This document shows, in pieces, positions 52,221-61,452 of a stretch of DNA of 64,000 bases. Source of the DNA: Fredinandcohnia quinoae. Lineage in GTDB: Bacteria > Bacillota > Bacilli > Bacillales > Bacillaceae_L. The position numbers were made by a program, and so were the translations under genes. The first letter of the stretch is position 1. Each line of letters starts with the position of its first letter. The notes under the pieces were generated by a model. It saw only the letters and a list, made by a program, of their open reading frames with translations. It was not told where the DNA came from and did not search any database. The DNA is taken from assembly GCF_022427965.1 (NCBI RefSeq), contig NZ_JAKTTI010000023.1, positions 1 to 64,000 of the forward strand, given 5' to 3'.

Positions 52221-52816
52221 AAAAATTTCCCCCTTAGTAATGTTAACAATACCTTATTATATCAAATTAATGCAATAATATCATTTGGAGTTTATTCCCT
52301 TTGAAAAATTTTTAAAGAAATATTATAAGAATACCTATTTTTCCCTATTTCCAAACAGATTTATACTGCTTTCTATATTTTGGGTCCACTTCATGCTCAA
52401 TTAAATCCAAGAGACATCTAAGTATACCTCTAGATTATTCGGCAATCCAAATGGGCAACATTATAACCTCTTCTCGATTCCATGGTTTGAAATGGGCTTT
52501 TACACTTTCAATGACAAATCACTCATCCTTCCATTATCGTTCAAAAAAGCACGGTTTATACATAATTTAACATAAAATTGTAAAAAAACAAAAAATGAGG
52601 GACTTGCATCTCCAACATCAACCAACAAGCCCTCCCCAAAACTTACAATTATTGCACGGGAAATGAAAAAAAATCGACCAAAAGAAGTCGAATGGATCAA
52701 ATGCGTCTTGTCGTATTTGTGCCCGTGCCCGATTATGAACCCACCCACATCAACCAAAATGGTGTCAGGCACTGATCTTTTGTATAATATAGGTTGGACA
52801 AGTTTTAGATATTGGA
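52221..52816. other. 596-base gap between yabR and MFS gene
   Basis: No credible gene. An A-rich start (52221-52380) is followed by sequence with short GTG/CAC motifs: GAGGGACTTG and CAAGCCCTCCCC as an inverted pair (52597-52640), TGCCCGTGCCCG, and GGTGTCAGGCACTG near 52761, a motif like one seen in Bacilli intergenic elements. A minus-strand frame of 90 codons here (52500-52772) has no support. TATAAT at 52783-52788 may be the -10 of the MFS gene. Confidence 0.5.
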
Positions 52817-53998
52817 GTGGATTTTATTTTGGAAGCAAAAAAAGCTTTGCCGATATTGTTTGTAGTTATGTTCCTTGTTATGGTTGGGTTTGGAATTATT
52901 ATTCCAGTATTGCCCTTTTATGCGGAGGAAATAGGGGCATCCCCCACTGAGTTAGGTTTATTAATGGCTGTTTATTCATTAATGCAGCTTTTATTTGCTC
53001 CAATGTGGGGACGTATTTCCGATCGAGTCGGTCGAAAGCCTGTTATTATGATTGGGATTTTCGGGTTAGCTTTATCATTTTTCTTAACAGCGGTGTCCAC
53101 TTCACTTTGGATGCTATTTGCAGCTAGAATTATTGGCGGTATTTTATCTTCTGCTAATATGCCGACTGTCATGGCGTATGTGGCAGATATTACATCTGCT
53201 GAAGATCGCGGAAAAGGCATGGGAATCATCGGAGCTGCGACCGGTCTTGGCTTTATTTTTGGGCCAGCAATTGGTGGTGTTTTTTCTAAAATAAGTTTAA
53301 GCACTCCTTTTTACATAGCAGCTGCATCCTGTCTGTTAACTTTCTTTTTAGTTATGGTCATTCTCAAAGAATCACTAACACCTGATCTTCGTACCGGAGA
53401 AACAAAGCAGAAGACACCTTTACTTGCAGCATTTAAAGGGTCAGTATCAATTCTTTTTTTATTACAATTATTTGTTTCTTTATCATTATCAGGTCTAGAG
53501 GCAACCTTTGCTTATTTCGCAGCAGAAAAGGCTGAGCTTGGAACAGTGAAATTAGGATACATATTTATGATTATGGGATTAGCTAGCGCCATTGTACAGG
53601 GTGGTTTAGTTGGTAGGCTTACAAAAAAACTTGGTGAAGGGTTTGTTATCCAGCTTGGAATCATTATTTCCATCATTGGCTTTGCACTAATTTTACTAGT
53701 TAATAGCTTTTTGACAGCGGCGGTCTATTTAACGATATTTGGAATTGGGAATGGCTTTATCCGTCCTAGTATTTCCTCTTTATTAACAAAGACTTCCACA
53801 ATCGGACATGGCAGTACAACCGGGCTTTTATCATCTTTTGATTCATTAGGAAGAATTGTAGGTCCACCACTCGGTGGCTGGCTATTCTCAATTACGATTG
53901 GGCTGCCGTATATATCAGGTATTGTTTTATCTTTAATTGCATTGATTTTATACCAAATATACAAAGCCAAAGGAAAAGGACTTCAAACAGATATTTGA
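52817..53998 (+). CDS. MFS drug exporter of the DHA1 (TetA/Blt-like) family
   Basis: About 393 residues and 12 hydrophobic spans. Motif A is GRISDRVGRKPVIMIG between spans 2 and 3. The N-terminus PILFVVMFLVMVGFGIIIPVLPFYAEEIGASPTELGLLMAVYSLMQLLFAP is typical of 12-span DHA1 exporters. It probably expels a drug by proton antiport. The start is uncertain: GTG 52817, or TTG 52829 with GGAGTGG upstream. Confidence 0.9.
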   Translation: MDFILEAKKALPILFVVMFLVMVGFGIIIPVLPFYAEEIGASPTELGLLMAVYSLMQLLFAPMWGRISDRVGRKPVIMIGIFGLALSFFLTAVSTSLWMLFAARIIGGILSSANMPTVMAYVADITSAEDRGKGMGIIGAATGLGFIFGPAIGGVFSKISLSTPFYIAAASCLLTFFLVMVILKESLTPDLRTGETKQKTPLLAAFKGSVSILFLLQLFVSLSLSGLEATFAYFAAEKAELGTVKLGYIFMIMGLASAIVQGGLVGRLTKKLGEGFVIQLGIIISIIGFALILLVNSFLTAAVYLTIFGIGNGFIRPSISSLLTKTSTIGHGSTTGLLSSFDSLGRIVGPPLGGWLFSITIGLPYISGIVLSLIALILYQIYKAKGKGLQTDI

Positions 53999-54000
53999 TC

Positions 54001-54034
54001 AAAAAGCTCCAATCCCATCGGACTGGAGCCTTTT
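54001..54034. terminator. Bidirectional terminator between MFS and bceB genes
   Basis: GCTCCAATCC and GGACTGGAGC pair with one mismatch; A and T tracts lie on both sides, so it can serve both convergent genes. Confidence 0.8.
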
Positions 54035-54041
54035 CATTTAT

Positions 54042-55982
54042 TTATAATGATTCCTTAATCACCTTTTTCGAATAAAGAACAGAGAGTAAACCAAAAATCG
54101 AATACAACGCAGTATACAATAACATCACGATAAACATTGGTGTCCATAGCTCTGTCCCAAACATGAACCAACCTGATTTTACTGCAAAATAACTGTGTAA
54201 TAATCCTATCACTAATGGAATTCCAAAATTAAAGAGTTGTTTTGCCTGTATTCCTTTTAATAAATCAAATTGTGTGAAGCCAAGCTTACGTAAAATGGTG
54301 TAGTTCGGTTTTTCATCCTCGCTCTCATCCATTTGTTTAAAATATAAGATACAACCCGATGTAATCAGAAATGTTAGCCCTAAAAATCCAACTATGAACA
54401 TAATTAATCCCATATTCATTTTCTGATTTTTACTCATTTCTAGACGGGAATCGCTTTTACTACTGAATTTTATTTTATTATATATCTCATTTGCCTGCTC
54501 AAGCTCTGCTTTATTTTCAATATCAATCCCAATATAAGTTGATGATTCCAATTGAATGGCTGGATTGATATCATTCTTTAATTGTTCAAAAACAGACTCA
54601 TCTACAATGGCTGTCGGTAAACCCCCACTTGTGAAATAATACGAAACGTAAAAAGCATCCTTCATACCCAAATATTTTTGCGGGATTGCTTCTGATTTTC
54701 CAATTAATTCAATATTACCAGAATCCTTTAAAGACATAAATTTACTTAGTAGATCATTTTGTCCTGTGAAAATAGTTTCATCTGGTTTAAGATCAATTCC
54801 ATTAATATCCTTATCACTTATTACAGGAGTTTGTACAGTGCCTGTGTCAAAATCCATACCTTCCAAACTACTTTCTAAAATCTTTTCTATCTTAGCATCA
54901 ATTTGGATGACATCAATGACTTTTTCCTTAAACTCAATGTTATTTTCCGTTAAAGCCGTTTTATAAAGTTCAGCATCCTGGCCATTTGTCATATAAAAAT
55001 GGTTTGGAACATTTTGTTTAGCACTTTTTTCCGCAGAATAGTAGGAAATATAGCTTAATGATAATAATGCAATCGCTAGTGCAGAGACAGTTGTGATAAT
55101 CGTTAATAAAAAGGCATTCGATTTCATTCGGAACATGATTGAAGAAAGGGACAACACTTCATTAATATTTAAATAGCCACCCTTTTTTTTACGGATGAGA
55201 TTAAAGATAAAACTAACCGACCCTTTATAAAAAAGATAAGTTCCTAAAATAACTGCTCCGAGAATAAAAATCATCGCTAAAAATAACTCAGTCATTGTTA
55301 CAAAATCTCCACTAAATAATTTTGTTGAAGTGTAGTAGCCCGCAACAATAAAGACTATACCGATGATTCCGATGATGATTTCAAAAATAGAAAGTTTTTT
55401 CACTCTTGCTTCTGTTTTAGAAGTCACTCTAAATAATGATAGAATACTTTGTCTCTTAATAAAAACAAAGTTCATGATCAAGATAAATAGATAGATCAGT
55501 GTAAAAATAATAACCGTTTGAACAAGTGCTTCAACGGAAAACTGCAGACTTGCAATTCCATTTACACCTGTAATTTTTAATAAAACCATAATGATTAACT
55601 TGGAAAACGCAAACCCTACGAAGATTCCAATGAACAAAGAACCAAAATATAGCATTAAATTCTCGGCACTCAAAATACGGAATATTCGACCCTTCGTCAT
55701 GCCAATTAACTGAAATAGACCGATTTCTTTACTTCGTCGTTTTATAAAAATAGTATTTGCATATAAAAGAAAGATTGAAACAATTGCTACAAGTAAGATT
55801 GATGCCGCCTTAATTGCTGCAGCCCCTTTTACTGAACCAGCCGTCTCATCCATTTCTGGGTCATATTGCAAGGTAACGAACGCAAAGTAAAGTGCCGCAC
55901 TAAAAACAAGTGCAAAGACATACAGATAATAATTCTTTAAATTCTTTTTCAGATTTCGAAAAATGAGTTGATTAATGTTCAT
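54042..55982 (-). CDS. bceB: BceB-type ABC transporter permease
   Basis: 646 residues with ten hydrophobic spans: one at the N-terminus, three after it, a large extracellular domain of about 220 residues (roughly 310-520), and the remaining spans at the end. This is the FtsX-like permease of peptide-antibiotic resistance modules (bacitracin, mersacidin). It confers resistance and also signals to the BceS kinase. It overlaps bceA by 11 bases. ATG 55982 follows AGGTGGGG. Confidence 0.9.
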   Translation of the reverse strand: MNINQLIFRNLKKNLKNYYLYVFALVFSAALYFAFVTLQYDPEMDETAGSVKGAAAIKAASILLVAIVSIFLLYANTIFIKRRSKEIGLFQLIGMTKGRIFRILSAENLMLYFGSLFIGIFVGFAFSKLIIMVLLKITGVNGIASLQFSVEALVQTVIIFTLIYLFILIMNFVFIKRQSILSLFRVTSKTEARVKKLSIFEIIIGIIGIVFIVAGYYTSTKLFSGDFVTMTELFLAMIFILGAVILGTYLFYKGSVSFIFNLIRKKKGGYLNINEVLSLSSIMFRMKSNAFLLTIITTVSALAIALLSLSYISYYSAEKSAKQNVPNHFYMTNGQDAELYKTALTENNIEFKEKVIDVIQIDAKIEKILESSLEGMDFDTGTVQTPVISDKDINGIDLKPDETIFTGQNDLLSKFMSLKDSGNIELIGKSEAIPQKYLGMKDAFYVSYYFTSGGLPTAIVDESVFEQLKNDINPAIQLESSTYIGIDIENKAELEQANEIYNKIKFSSKSDSRLEMSKNQKMNMGLIMFIVGFLGLTFLITSGCILYFKQMDESEDEKPNYTILRKLGFTQFDLLKGIQAKQLFNFGIPLVIGLLHSYFAVKSGWFMFGTELWTPMFIVMLLYTALYSIFGLLSVLYSKKVIKESL

Positions 55983-56733
55983 TTTGCACCCCACCTAGTA
56001 CACCCTGTGTTTTCATGATGTCCTTAAAGAAGGCATGTCTTTCTTGTTCTCCTTTATTTAGCTGGGTATAGATTTGTCCATCTTTTATAAAAATAACCCT
56101 ACTACAATAGCTTGCAGCAACTGGATCATGAGTAACCATAATGATCGTTGCTTTACGCTTTTGATTCAAATCACTTAGTTTGTTAAGCAAATCTGACGCA
56201 GATTTTGAATCGAGTGCCCCAGTTGGCTCATCTGCGAAAATAATGCTTGGCTCATGAATAAAAGCACGCGCTGCTGATGTTCGTTGTTTCTGACCTCCAG
56301 ATATTTCATTTGGATACTTATCCTTCATTTCATAAATTCCTAATTCCTTCGCAACTGTCTCGAATCTTTGATTTGCTTCTTTTTTTGATACATTTGATAT
56401 AGATAATGGCAATAGAATATTTTCCTTCACCGTTAACGTATCTAATAAATTATAATCTTGAAAAATAAAGCCTAAATGATGCTTACGAAACTCAGCAAGC
56501 TGCTTCTCCTTCATCCTTGTTATTTCTTTTTTTTCAATTTTAATAAGCCCGTTGCTTACCTTATCGATTGAAGAAAGAACATTGAGCAAAGTGGTTTTAC
56601 CAGAACCAGATGCTCCCATAATACTAACGAACTCTCCTTCCTCAATTGTTATATCAATTCCTTTTAAAACCTCCTGTTTATTAAATTTATTACCGTAGCT
56701 TTTATGAATTTTTACTGCCTCTAATATTGTCAT
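55972..56733 (-). CDS. bceA: BceA-type ABC transporter ATP-binding protein
   Basis: 253 residues. Walker A GASGSGKT near 39-46, signature ISGGQKQR, Walker [15 protein letters not shown] and switch His in VTHDP. The end is a BceA-type tail. AAGGAG precedes ATG 56733. It is the first gene of the transporter operon, separated from bceS by a hairpin at 56815-56842 that also looks like a response-regulator site. With BceB it should free lipid II-cycle intermediates from a peptide antibiotic. Confidence 0.92.
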   Translation of the reverse strand: MTILEAVKIHKSYGNKFNKQEVLKGIDITIEEGEFVSIMGASGSGKTTLLNVLSSIDKVSNGLIKIEKKEITRMKEKQLAEFRKHHLGFIFQDYNLLDTLTVKENILLPLSISNVSKKEANQRFETVAKELGIYEMKDKYPNEISGGQKQRTSAARAFIHEPSIIFADEPTGALDSKSASDLLNKLSDLNQKRKATIIMVTHDPVAASYCSRVIFIKDGQIYTQLNKGEQERHAFFKDIMKTQGVLGGVQNEH

Positions 56734-56814
56734 AATTATCGACTCCTTTATTCTATATTCTCATTATAAAATTCTTCCCTTCTATTCTCCTTCGATTATC
56801 CGAACAAATAATAA

Positions 56815-56842
56815 AAGCATGTGACATTTTTGTCACATGCTT
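56815..56842. terminator. Terminator of bceS that also carries a BceR-like box
   Basis: AAGCATGTGACA and TGTCACATGCTT form a perfect 12-bp stem (56815-56826 with 56831-56842), followed on the minus strand by TTTATTATTT. Its centre, TGACA-TTTT-TGTCA, fits the BceR-type consensus TNACA-N4-TGTNA. It stands about 95 bases upstream of the bceA start, so it could be both a terminator and the operator of bceAB. Confidence 0.68.
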
Positions 56843-57837
56843 CTGAGATTAACGAATTCATTTTTTCTTGGTAATGTTAATGAGAAGGTTGTTCCTTCTC
56901 CTAGCTTAGATTTAACACTGATTTTTATAAGTAATGACTTCGCAACCTTTTCTGCTAAATATAGACCCATTCCTGTAGCGGCATGATCATGATGTCTGCT
57001 TGTAGATGTAAAACCCTTCTCAAATATACGTGTTATATCCCTTGGGTCAATTCCACGCCCATTATCCTTTACTTCGAGTATGGTTAAATGATGTTGCTGA
57101 TAACTTTTAATGATGATATCGGATTCCCTACTATATTTGACAGCATTTGTTAAAAGTTGTCTGATGATAAAAGCTAGCCACTTGGAGTCACTTTGTACCT
57201 GTTTTATTACTAGATCGATATCAAAACCAATCCCTTTTTGCATACACCACGATTGTAAATCTTTTATTTCTTTAAAAAGAATAGCTTCCAATTCAACATT
57301 CTCTATATACAAATCATTTTCAATGAATGGTATTCGTTTTTGGTGTAGCTGCTGATCAAGTAATAAGTGTATTCGCAGCCACTCATACTTCAAATGAGCT
57401 TTTATCTCCTCATCCTCTAAACGTTCGATGATTAATTGCATAGCTGTTAGCGGTGTTTTCACCTCATGAATCCAAGATAATAGCTCATCCTTCTCCTGCT
57501 CGAGCGCTAATTGATTTTTAGTAGCCTTTTCTATTAAAAAATCGATTTGATTGATAATACTTTCTTCAACGATTTTTTCAAAAGGTCTTTCAGCACCGAC
57601 AATACTGGTTACATCCAAATTATCTTCTCGTTCAGCCAAAAGTTGATAGAATTTTGTCTCTCTATGAAAGCGAAAAATCAAAAAAACGATAAAGATGATT
57701 ACTTCAATAAAAACAATATAGAGAATCGGTTTTATTGGGATTGTTGTATCAATAAAAGCTACAAAACTAATAAGTGCTTGTAGGAATAAAAATAAAAATA
57801 TCCAACTACGTCTTTCAATTAGGAACTTTATAATCAT
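56833..57837 (-). CDS. bceS: BceS-type intramembrane-sensing histidine kinase
   Basis: 334 residues. Two membrane spans (about 12-30 and 36-56) with almost no extracellular loop are typical of intramembrane-sensing kinases. The phosphorylated His124 is in WIHEVKTPLTA; the ATP-binding domain shows the N box NAVKYS, G1 DNGRGI and G2 GMGLYLAEKV. It detects peptide antibiotics via BceAB. The start overlaps the bceR stop by four bases. Confidence 0.93.
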   Translation of the reverse strand: MIIKFLIERRSWIFLFLFLQALISFVAFIDTTIPIKPILYIVFIEVIIFIVFLIFRFHRETKFYQLLAEREDNLDVTSIVGAERPFEKIVEESIINQIDFLIEKATKNQLALEQEKDELLSWIHEVKTPLTAMQLIIERLEDEEIKAHLKYEWLRIHLLLDQQLHQKRIPFIENDLYIENVELEAILFKEIKDLQSWCMQKGIGFDIDLVIKQVQSDSKWLAFIIRQLLTNAVKYSRESDIIIKSYQQHHLTILEVKDNGRGIDPRDITRIFEKGFTSTSRHHDHAATGMGLYLAEKVAKSLLIKISVKSKLGEGTTFSLTLPRKNEFVNLRSM

Positions 57838-58523
57838 ACCGCCGTCTCTTCCATCGCAATATAACCTTGCCCCACTTTTGTTTGAATATAGCTTCCTAAA
57901 CCCAATTCATCAAGCCTTTTTCGCAGACGATTCACATTGACGGTTAACGTATTGTCACTAACAAAACGCTGATCATCCCATAAACTTTTGATTAACTCTT
58001 CCCGGCTCACTATTTTATTTTTCTGCTCAATCAGTAGTTTTAAGATAAAGATTTCGTTCTTTGTAAGTTCAATTGTCCCCACATCATTGGTTACTAAATT
58101 TTTCTCATAATCAATCGTTGCATTACACCACGTTTTTAGAGTTATTTGTTCGGTATTATAATTATAGACCCGGCGAAGAATCGCTTGTATCTTCGCAATT
58201 AGCACATCAAAATGGAATGGCTTTTGGATAAAATCATCTGCACCAAGCTGCATTGACATAACCATATCGGTTGGATGGTCCCGTGATGATAAAAAGATGA
58301 TCGGAACATTGGAATGGCTTCGAATCAATCGACACCAATGAAATCCATCAAACTTTGGCAGCTGAATATCAATTATGACTAAATCAGGCTTGATATCTGT
58401 GAACTCCTGAAAGACTTTACTGAAATCAGTAATACCATATACATCATAAGACCAGCCCGTTAACCGATCTTTGATTTCATTGAAAAGTGTTGCATCATCT
58501 TCAATTAACATGAGTTTAAACAA
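57834..58523 (-). CDS. bceR: BceR response regulator (OmpR family)
   Basis: 229 residues starting at TTG 58523, behind GGTGGTGG. The N-terminus MFKLMLIEDDATLFNEIKDR and the segment SWSYDVYG-like GWSYDVYGITDF match B. subtilis BceR closely. Phospho-acceptor Asp52 is in IDIQLPKFDG and the conserved Lys in FIQKPFHFD. The C-terminal winged helix shows LTKNEIFILKLLIEQKNKIVSREELI. An open frame extends to 58616, but the extra residues have no BceR counterpart. Confidence 0.93.
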   Translation of the reverse strand: MFKLMLIEDDATLFNEIKDRLTGWSYDVYGITDFSKVFQEFTDIKPDLVIIDIQLPKFDGFHWCRLIRSHSNVPIIFLSSRDHPTDMVMSMQLGADDFIQKPFHFDVLIAKIQAILRRVYNYNTEQITLKTWCNATIDYEKNLVTNDVGTIELTKNEIFILKLLIEQKNKIVSREELIKSLWDDQRFVSDNTLTVNVNRLRKRLDELGLGSYIQTKVGQGYIAMEETAV

Positions 58524-58620
58524 TGGATCCACCACCATACTTTTCATATCATTTACATCATATTGTATAGCAATTATTTTATAGTTGCTATACTTTAAAA
58601 GATTGTGGTTCCCCAAATGA

Positions 58621-59208
58621 TTATTTCATATATTTATTGACTAACTCATAACATCTTTCTTTTGTTATTCGTGTTTGTGTCATTAAATATTGTAATGACT
58701 CCATCGTTCCACCCTCATATTCTGACGATTCTTCCTTTGCAACTTCATCTCGATGAGTGATCCAATCACGTTGTTCATCTCTAAGATTACTCATCTCACC
58801 ATCTGAAATTTGTTTTTTAAGAGCTCCGTAGATTTCATTTAATGCCCCATCCCATACTTTAAAAATTTCACCTTGAACTTGATTCATATCTGCCTGTGTT
58901 GTAGCAGCTTCCAATTTTTTATCTAAATCTGCTACGGTGTTTTCAACATCCTTAAGTTTCTTTAAATATTCTTGTTTAGTATTAACGGTTATATCGTCTT
59001 TGACTGTGTCTTCTTTATCTTCATTTTTGTTTTCAGAATCCGTTTTTTCCTTCGTTTCCTTTTCAGTTACTACCTTCTCTTTAGAATCCGTTTCCTCTTT
59101 ATATTCACCGCTTTCCTGTTTCACATCACTCGCGGCTTTTTCATTATTATCAGCTCCACATCCCATTAATAATAAAAATGGTATAAATAATATACATAGT
59201 TTTTTCAC
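58621..59208 (-). CDS. Lipoprotein with LprI-like (DUF1311) domain
   Basis: 195 residues. Signal peptide with lipobox LLMGC at residues 13-17, then a Lys/Glu-rich linker of about 60 residues, then a helical domain (about 75-195) with RDEQRDWITHRDEVAKEES and the end YLMTQTRITKERCYELVNKYM, characteristic of the LprI/DUF1311 family, of which some members inhibit lysozyme. It lies 97 bases upstream of bceR on the same strand and may be cotranscribed. A cell-envelope defence role is inferred. Confidence 0.82.
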   Translation of the reverse strand: MKKLCILFIPFLLLMGCGADNNEKAASDVKQESGEYKEETDSKEKVVTEKETKEKTDSENKNEDKEDTVKDDITVNTKQEYLKKLKDVENTVADLDKKLEAATTQADMNQVQGEIFKVWDGALNEIYGALKKQISDGEMSNLRDEQRDWITHRDEVAKEESSEYEGGTMESLQYLMTQTRITKERCYELVNKYMK

Positions 59209-59360
59209 TATTCATTCCTCCTTAAGAAATCGATAATTAGACGATTCATGATTGATAAAAGTTACACTTATTGTAAATCGGATTATCAAGATCGGCGTAA
59301 AACGCATGCGTGGAAAATTCACATAAATATAGTGTTTAGAAGATGTTTTTCTGAGGAGTT

Positions 59361-59550
59361 TGAGGAGGAATATGCATGTTATTCGGGAAATATGCACAAT
59401 AAAATCGAGGTATGCACGTTACATTACGGATATGTGCGATACTCTCGATTTATGCGCGATTTACTCGGGATTTGCACGTTCCAACGGACTTATACGCGTT
59501 AATCCTAGGATTTGCACGTTACGCTCGACATATGCAGGTTAGCCCGATTT
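59361..59550. repeat. Degenerate tandem array, nine units with an exact 20-bp period
   Basis: A core like TATGCACGTT recurs at 59371, 59391, 59411, 59431, 59451, 59471, 59491, 59511 and 59531, always exactly 20 bases apart. Cores: TATGCATGTT, TATGCACAAT, TATGCACGTT, TATGTGCGAT, TATGCGCGAT, TTTGCACGTT, TATACGCGTT, TTTGCACGTT, TATGCAGGTT. The ten bases between are loosely conserved, mostly ending CGGGA, CGGAT or CGATT. Twenty is not a multiple of three, so the short frames through it are artefacts. Two helical turns per unit suggests a protein-binding array. Confidence 0.85.
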
Positions 59551-59580
59551 CCACAGTACACTTTTGTTATGTAAGGCATG

Positions 59581-60087
59581 TTATTCATTCGTCCCATATG
59601 CCATCTTACGAATGATTTGTTCATGCTGAGGATACTCTTTTAATAGTTCTTCCTGACGAAATAACTCAAAGTCTTCGAACTCAAAGCCAGGTGATACCAT
59701 ACAACCAACAAGAGAATACGTATCTTTCTCCATTACGGATGAACCAAAGATTGTATTCCTAGGAACTAATACTTGGGGTTTCTCACCTTTTTCAAGATCT
59801 AATCCTAATTTTATTTCTTTATAATCGCCATTTACATCAATCACATGAACAGTTAACGCACTTCCACCATGGTAATACCAAAGTTCATCCGATTTTAATC
59901 TATGAAAATGAGAAATATCATTAGACCTTAAGAGAAAATATATACTTGTGTATAGCTTACGATTATTTGTTTCTTGGCTATCAGAAATAAAAGTAGTAGA
60001 CTCGTATGTGCTTTTATAGAATCCTCCCTCAGGATGCGGACTTAGCCCAAGGTTAGATATCCAATATTGTGCGTTCTTTACGTTCAT
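59581..60087 (-). CDS. Cupin family (DUF985) protein
   Basis: 168 residues with a cupin barrel: GGFYKSTYEST near the start, SHFHRLKSDELWYYHGGSALTVHVID as the metal-site motif, and VGCMVSPGFEFEDFEL near the end. This is the DUF985 family, related to yeast YML079w; ligand unknown. AAAGGA before ATG 60087 sets the start; earlier in-frame starts run into the reductase gene. It is probably cotranscribed with the reductase 38 bases upstream. Confidence 0.85.
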   Translation of the reverse strand: MNVKNAQYWISNLGLSPHPEGGFYKSTYESTTFISDSQETNNRKLYTSIYFLLRSNDISHFHRLKSDELWYYHGGSALTVHVIDVNGDYKEIKLGLDLEKGEKPQVLVPRNTIFGSSVMEKDTYSLVGCMVSPGFEFEDFELFRQEELLKEYPQHEQIIRKMAYGTNE

Positions 60088-60125
60088 ATCCATTTCCTTT
60101 CCTATACAGATTTTGCATGTGGTAT

Positions 60126-61175
60126 TCAACCCATCATTTTCTTCACTAGCTCTCGATTACGCTTTTTGAATAGTTCATTATGTGATGAGACCATCCCTGA
60201 TTTAGATGCATCAGGTTGGATATACTGCTTTGCTTTATTCACTGCATTAGCTGCGTCCTGAAATGCTCCTGCTATTAATTGAACCTTCCCATCAAACATT
60301 AGAATATCACCTACAGCATAAAGGCCGGCTACCGAAGATTCGCATGTTGCATTACCCGCAATATAGTAATTATCTACTCGTTCAATATTTAATTCACTAT
60401 TCTCAAGTAATGTCGAATCTTGCTCATACCCATGATTAATGATTACTTCATCAATTTCTAAATATGAAACTTCACCAGTTTCATTATTAGTCAACTCAAC
60501 CTTTTCAATAACCTCATGATCATTACTTGCTACTAATTTTGTAATTGATGAATTAAAGAAACATTCAGCCCCGCTATTCATGAGCTGTGTTACTTGTGCT
60601 TCATGCCCTCCAAAATTATCTCTTCTATATGTAACATACACTTTTTTAGCAATCGGCTCTAATTCATTTGCCCAATCAATCGCAGAATTTCCACCACCAG
60701 AAATAATCACTGTTTTATCTTTGAAACGCATTAAAGACTTCACTGTGTATTGTAAATTTGAGACCTCAAACCGATCAGCACCTTCAATCTCTAGCTTTTG
60801 AGGATTCAATATTCCGCTACCAATGGCAATAATAATTGTTTTTGAATAATGGCTTTGTCCTGAGGAAGTCCTTAATACAAATATCCCCTCTTCATCACGA
60901 GTGATGGACTCTACCTTTTCATTTAACACAACAGTGGGTTTAAATGTTAGCCCTTGTTCCACAAGCTGCTCAATTAATTTTGCACCTTGAATGGGCGTTT
61001 GCCCTCCAACATCCCATATCATTTTCTCAGGATAAACATGTAATTTTCCACCTAATTGTGGTTGAAATTCAATAATCTTTGTTTTCATTTCTCTAAGTCC
61101 ACTATAAAAAGTCGAGTAAAGACCAGCAGGTCCTCCTCCAATCACAGTCACATCAAATAATTCTTCTTGTATCAT
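60126..61175 (-). CDS. Ferredoxin-NADP reductase, thioredoxin-reductase-like (YcgT/YumC type)
   Basis: 349 residues. FAD-binding motif VIGGGPAGLYSTFY at 11-24, NADPH-binding motif ISGGGNSAIDWA at about 158-169, and the C-terminal VAGLYAVGDILMFDG. It lacks the CxxC of thioredoxin reductases, as in Bacillus YumC/YcgT. A Fur box lies upstream, which fits YcgT of the B. subtilis Fur regulon. It may reduce iron released from siderophores or supply electrons to ferredoxin or flavodoxin. Confidence 0.9.
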   Translation of the reverse strand: MIQEELFDVTVIGGGPAGLYSTFYSGLREMKTKIIEFQPQLGGKLHVYPEKMIWDVGGQTPIQGAKLIEQLVEQGLTFKPTVVLNEKVESITRDEEGIFVLRTSSGQSHYSKTIIIAIGSGILNPQKLEIEGADRFEVSNLQYTVKSLMRFKDKTVIISGGGNSAIDWANELEPIAKKVYVTYRRDNFGGHEAQVTQLMNSGAECFFNSSITKLVASNDHEVIEKVELTNNETGEVSYLEIDEVIINHGYEQDSTLLENSELNIERVDNYYIAGNATCESSVAGLYAVGDILMFDGKVQLIAGAFQDAANAVNKAKQYIQPDASKSGMVSSHNELFKKRNRELVKKMMG

Positions 61176-61207
61176 TTCCCGATCACTCCTCGGTAATCAA
61201 ATGTAAT

Positions 61208-61222
61208 TGATTATCATTCTCA
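61208..61222. promoter_or_regulatory. Fur box of the reductase gene
   Basis: TGATTATCATTCTCA fits the 7-1-7 Bacillus Fur consensus TGATAATNATTATCA with two mismatches and lies 33 bases before the minus-strand start. Confidence 0.78.
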
Positions 61223-61358
61223 TTAAAATATACCTCTTTTTTAGATTCTTTACAAGACTGAATTTTTTCCATATTTTCTTACAGCCCAGTTTCCTTTTAT
61301 CAAAATTGAATTACGCTCCTAGCTAGTTTTATTCAGTTATGTTTCTTAAAAGAAACCG

Positions 61359-61387
61359 TTGACATCAATAAAATTTAGTTTTATAGT
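61359..61387 (+). promoter_or_regulatory. Sigma-A promoter of the siderophore importer
   Basis: TTGACA at 61359-61364, 17 bases, TATAGT at 61382-61387. The predicted transcript begins near 61394 and the Fur box follows immediately. Confidence 0.8.
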
Positions 61388-61404
61388 TTATATCAAATCG
61401 ATAC

Positions 61405-61419
61405 TGATAATCATTATCA
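61405..61419. promoter_or_regulatory. Perfect Fur box of the siderophore importer
   Basis: TGATAATCATTATCA is an exact 7-1-7 Fur box, just downstream of the transcription start, so Fur-Fe should block the promoter. Confidence 0.9.
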
Positions 61420-61452
61420 ATTATGCATTCTTACTTAAAAGGAGGTTACTTG

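Noticed and set aside
52500-52772. 90-codon minus-strand frame in the yabR-MFS gap
   Set aside because: No ribosome binding site, no recognisable domain, and it overlaps inverted repeats; it looks like non-coding sequence.
59361-59550. CRISPR array
   Set aside because: The 20-base units have no identical repeats separated by unique spacers, all units are degenerate, and there are no cas genes.
59248-59615. Short plus-strand reading frames through the 20-bp array
   Set aside because: They arise because the repeated unit lacks stop codons in some phases; no ribosome site and no protein-like composition.
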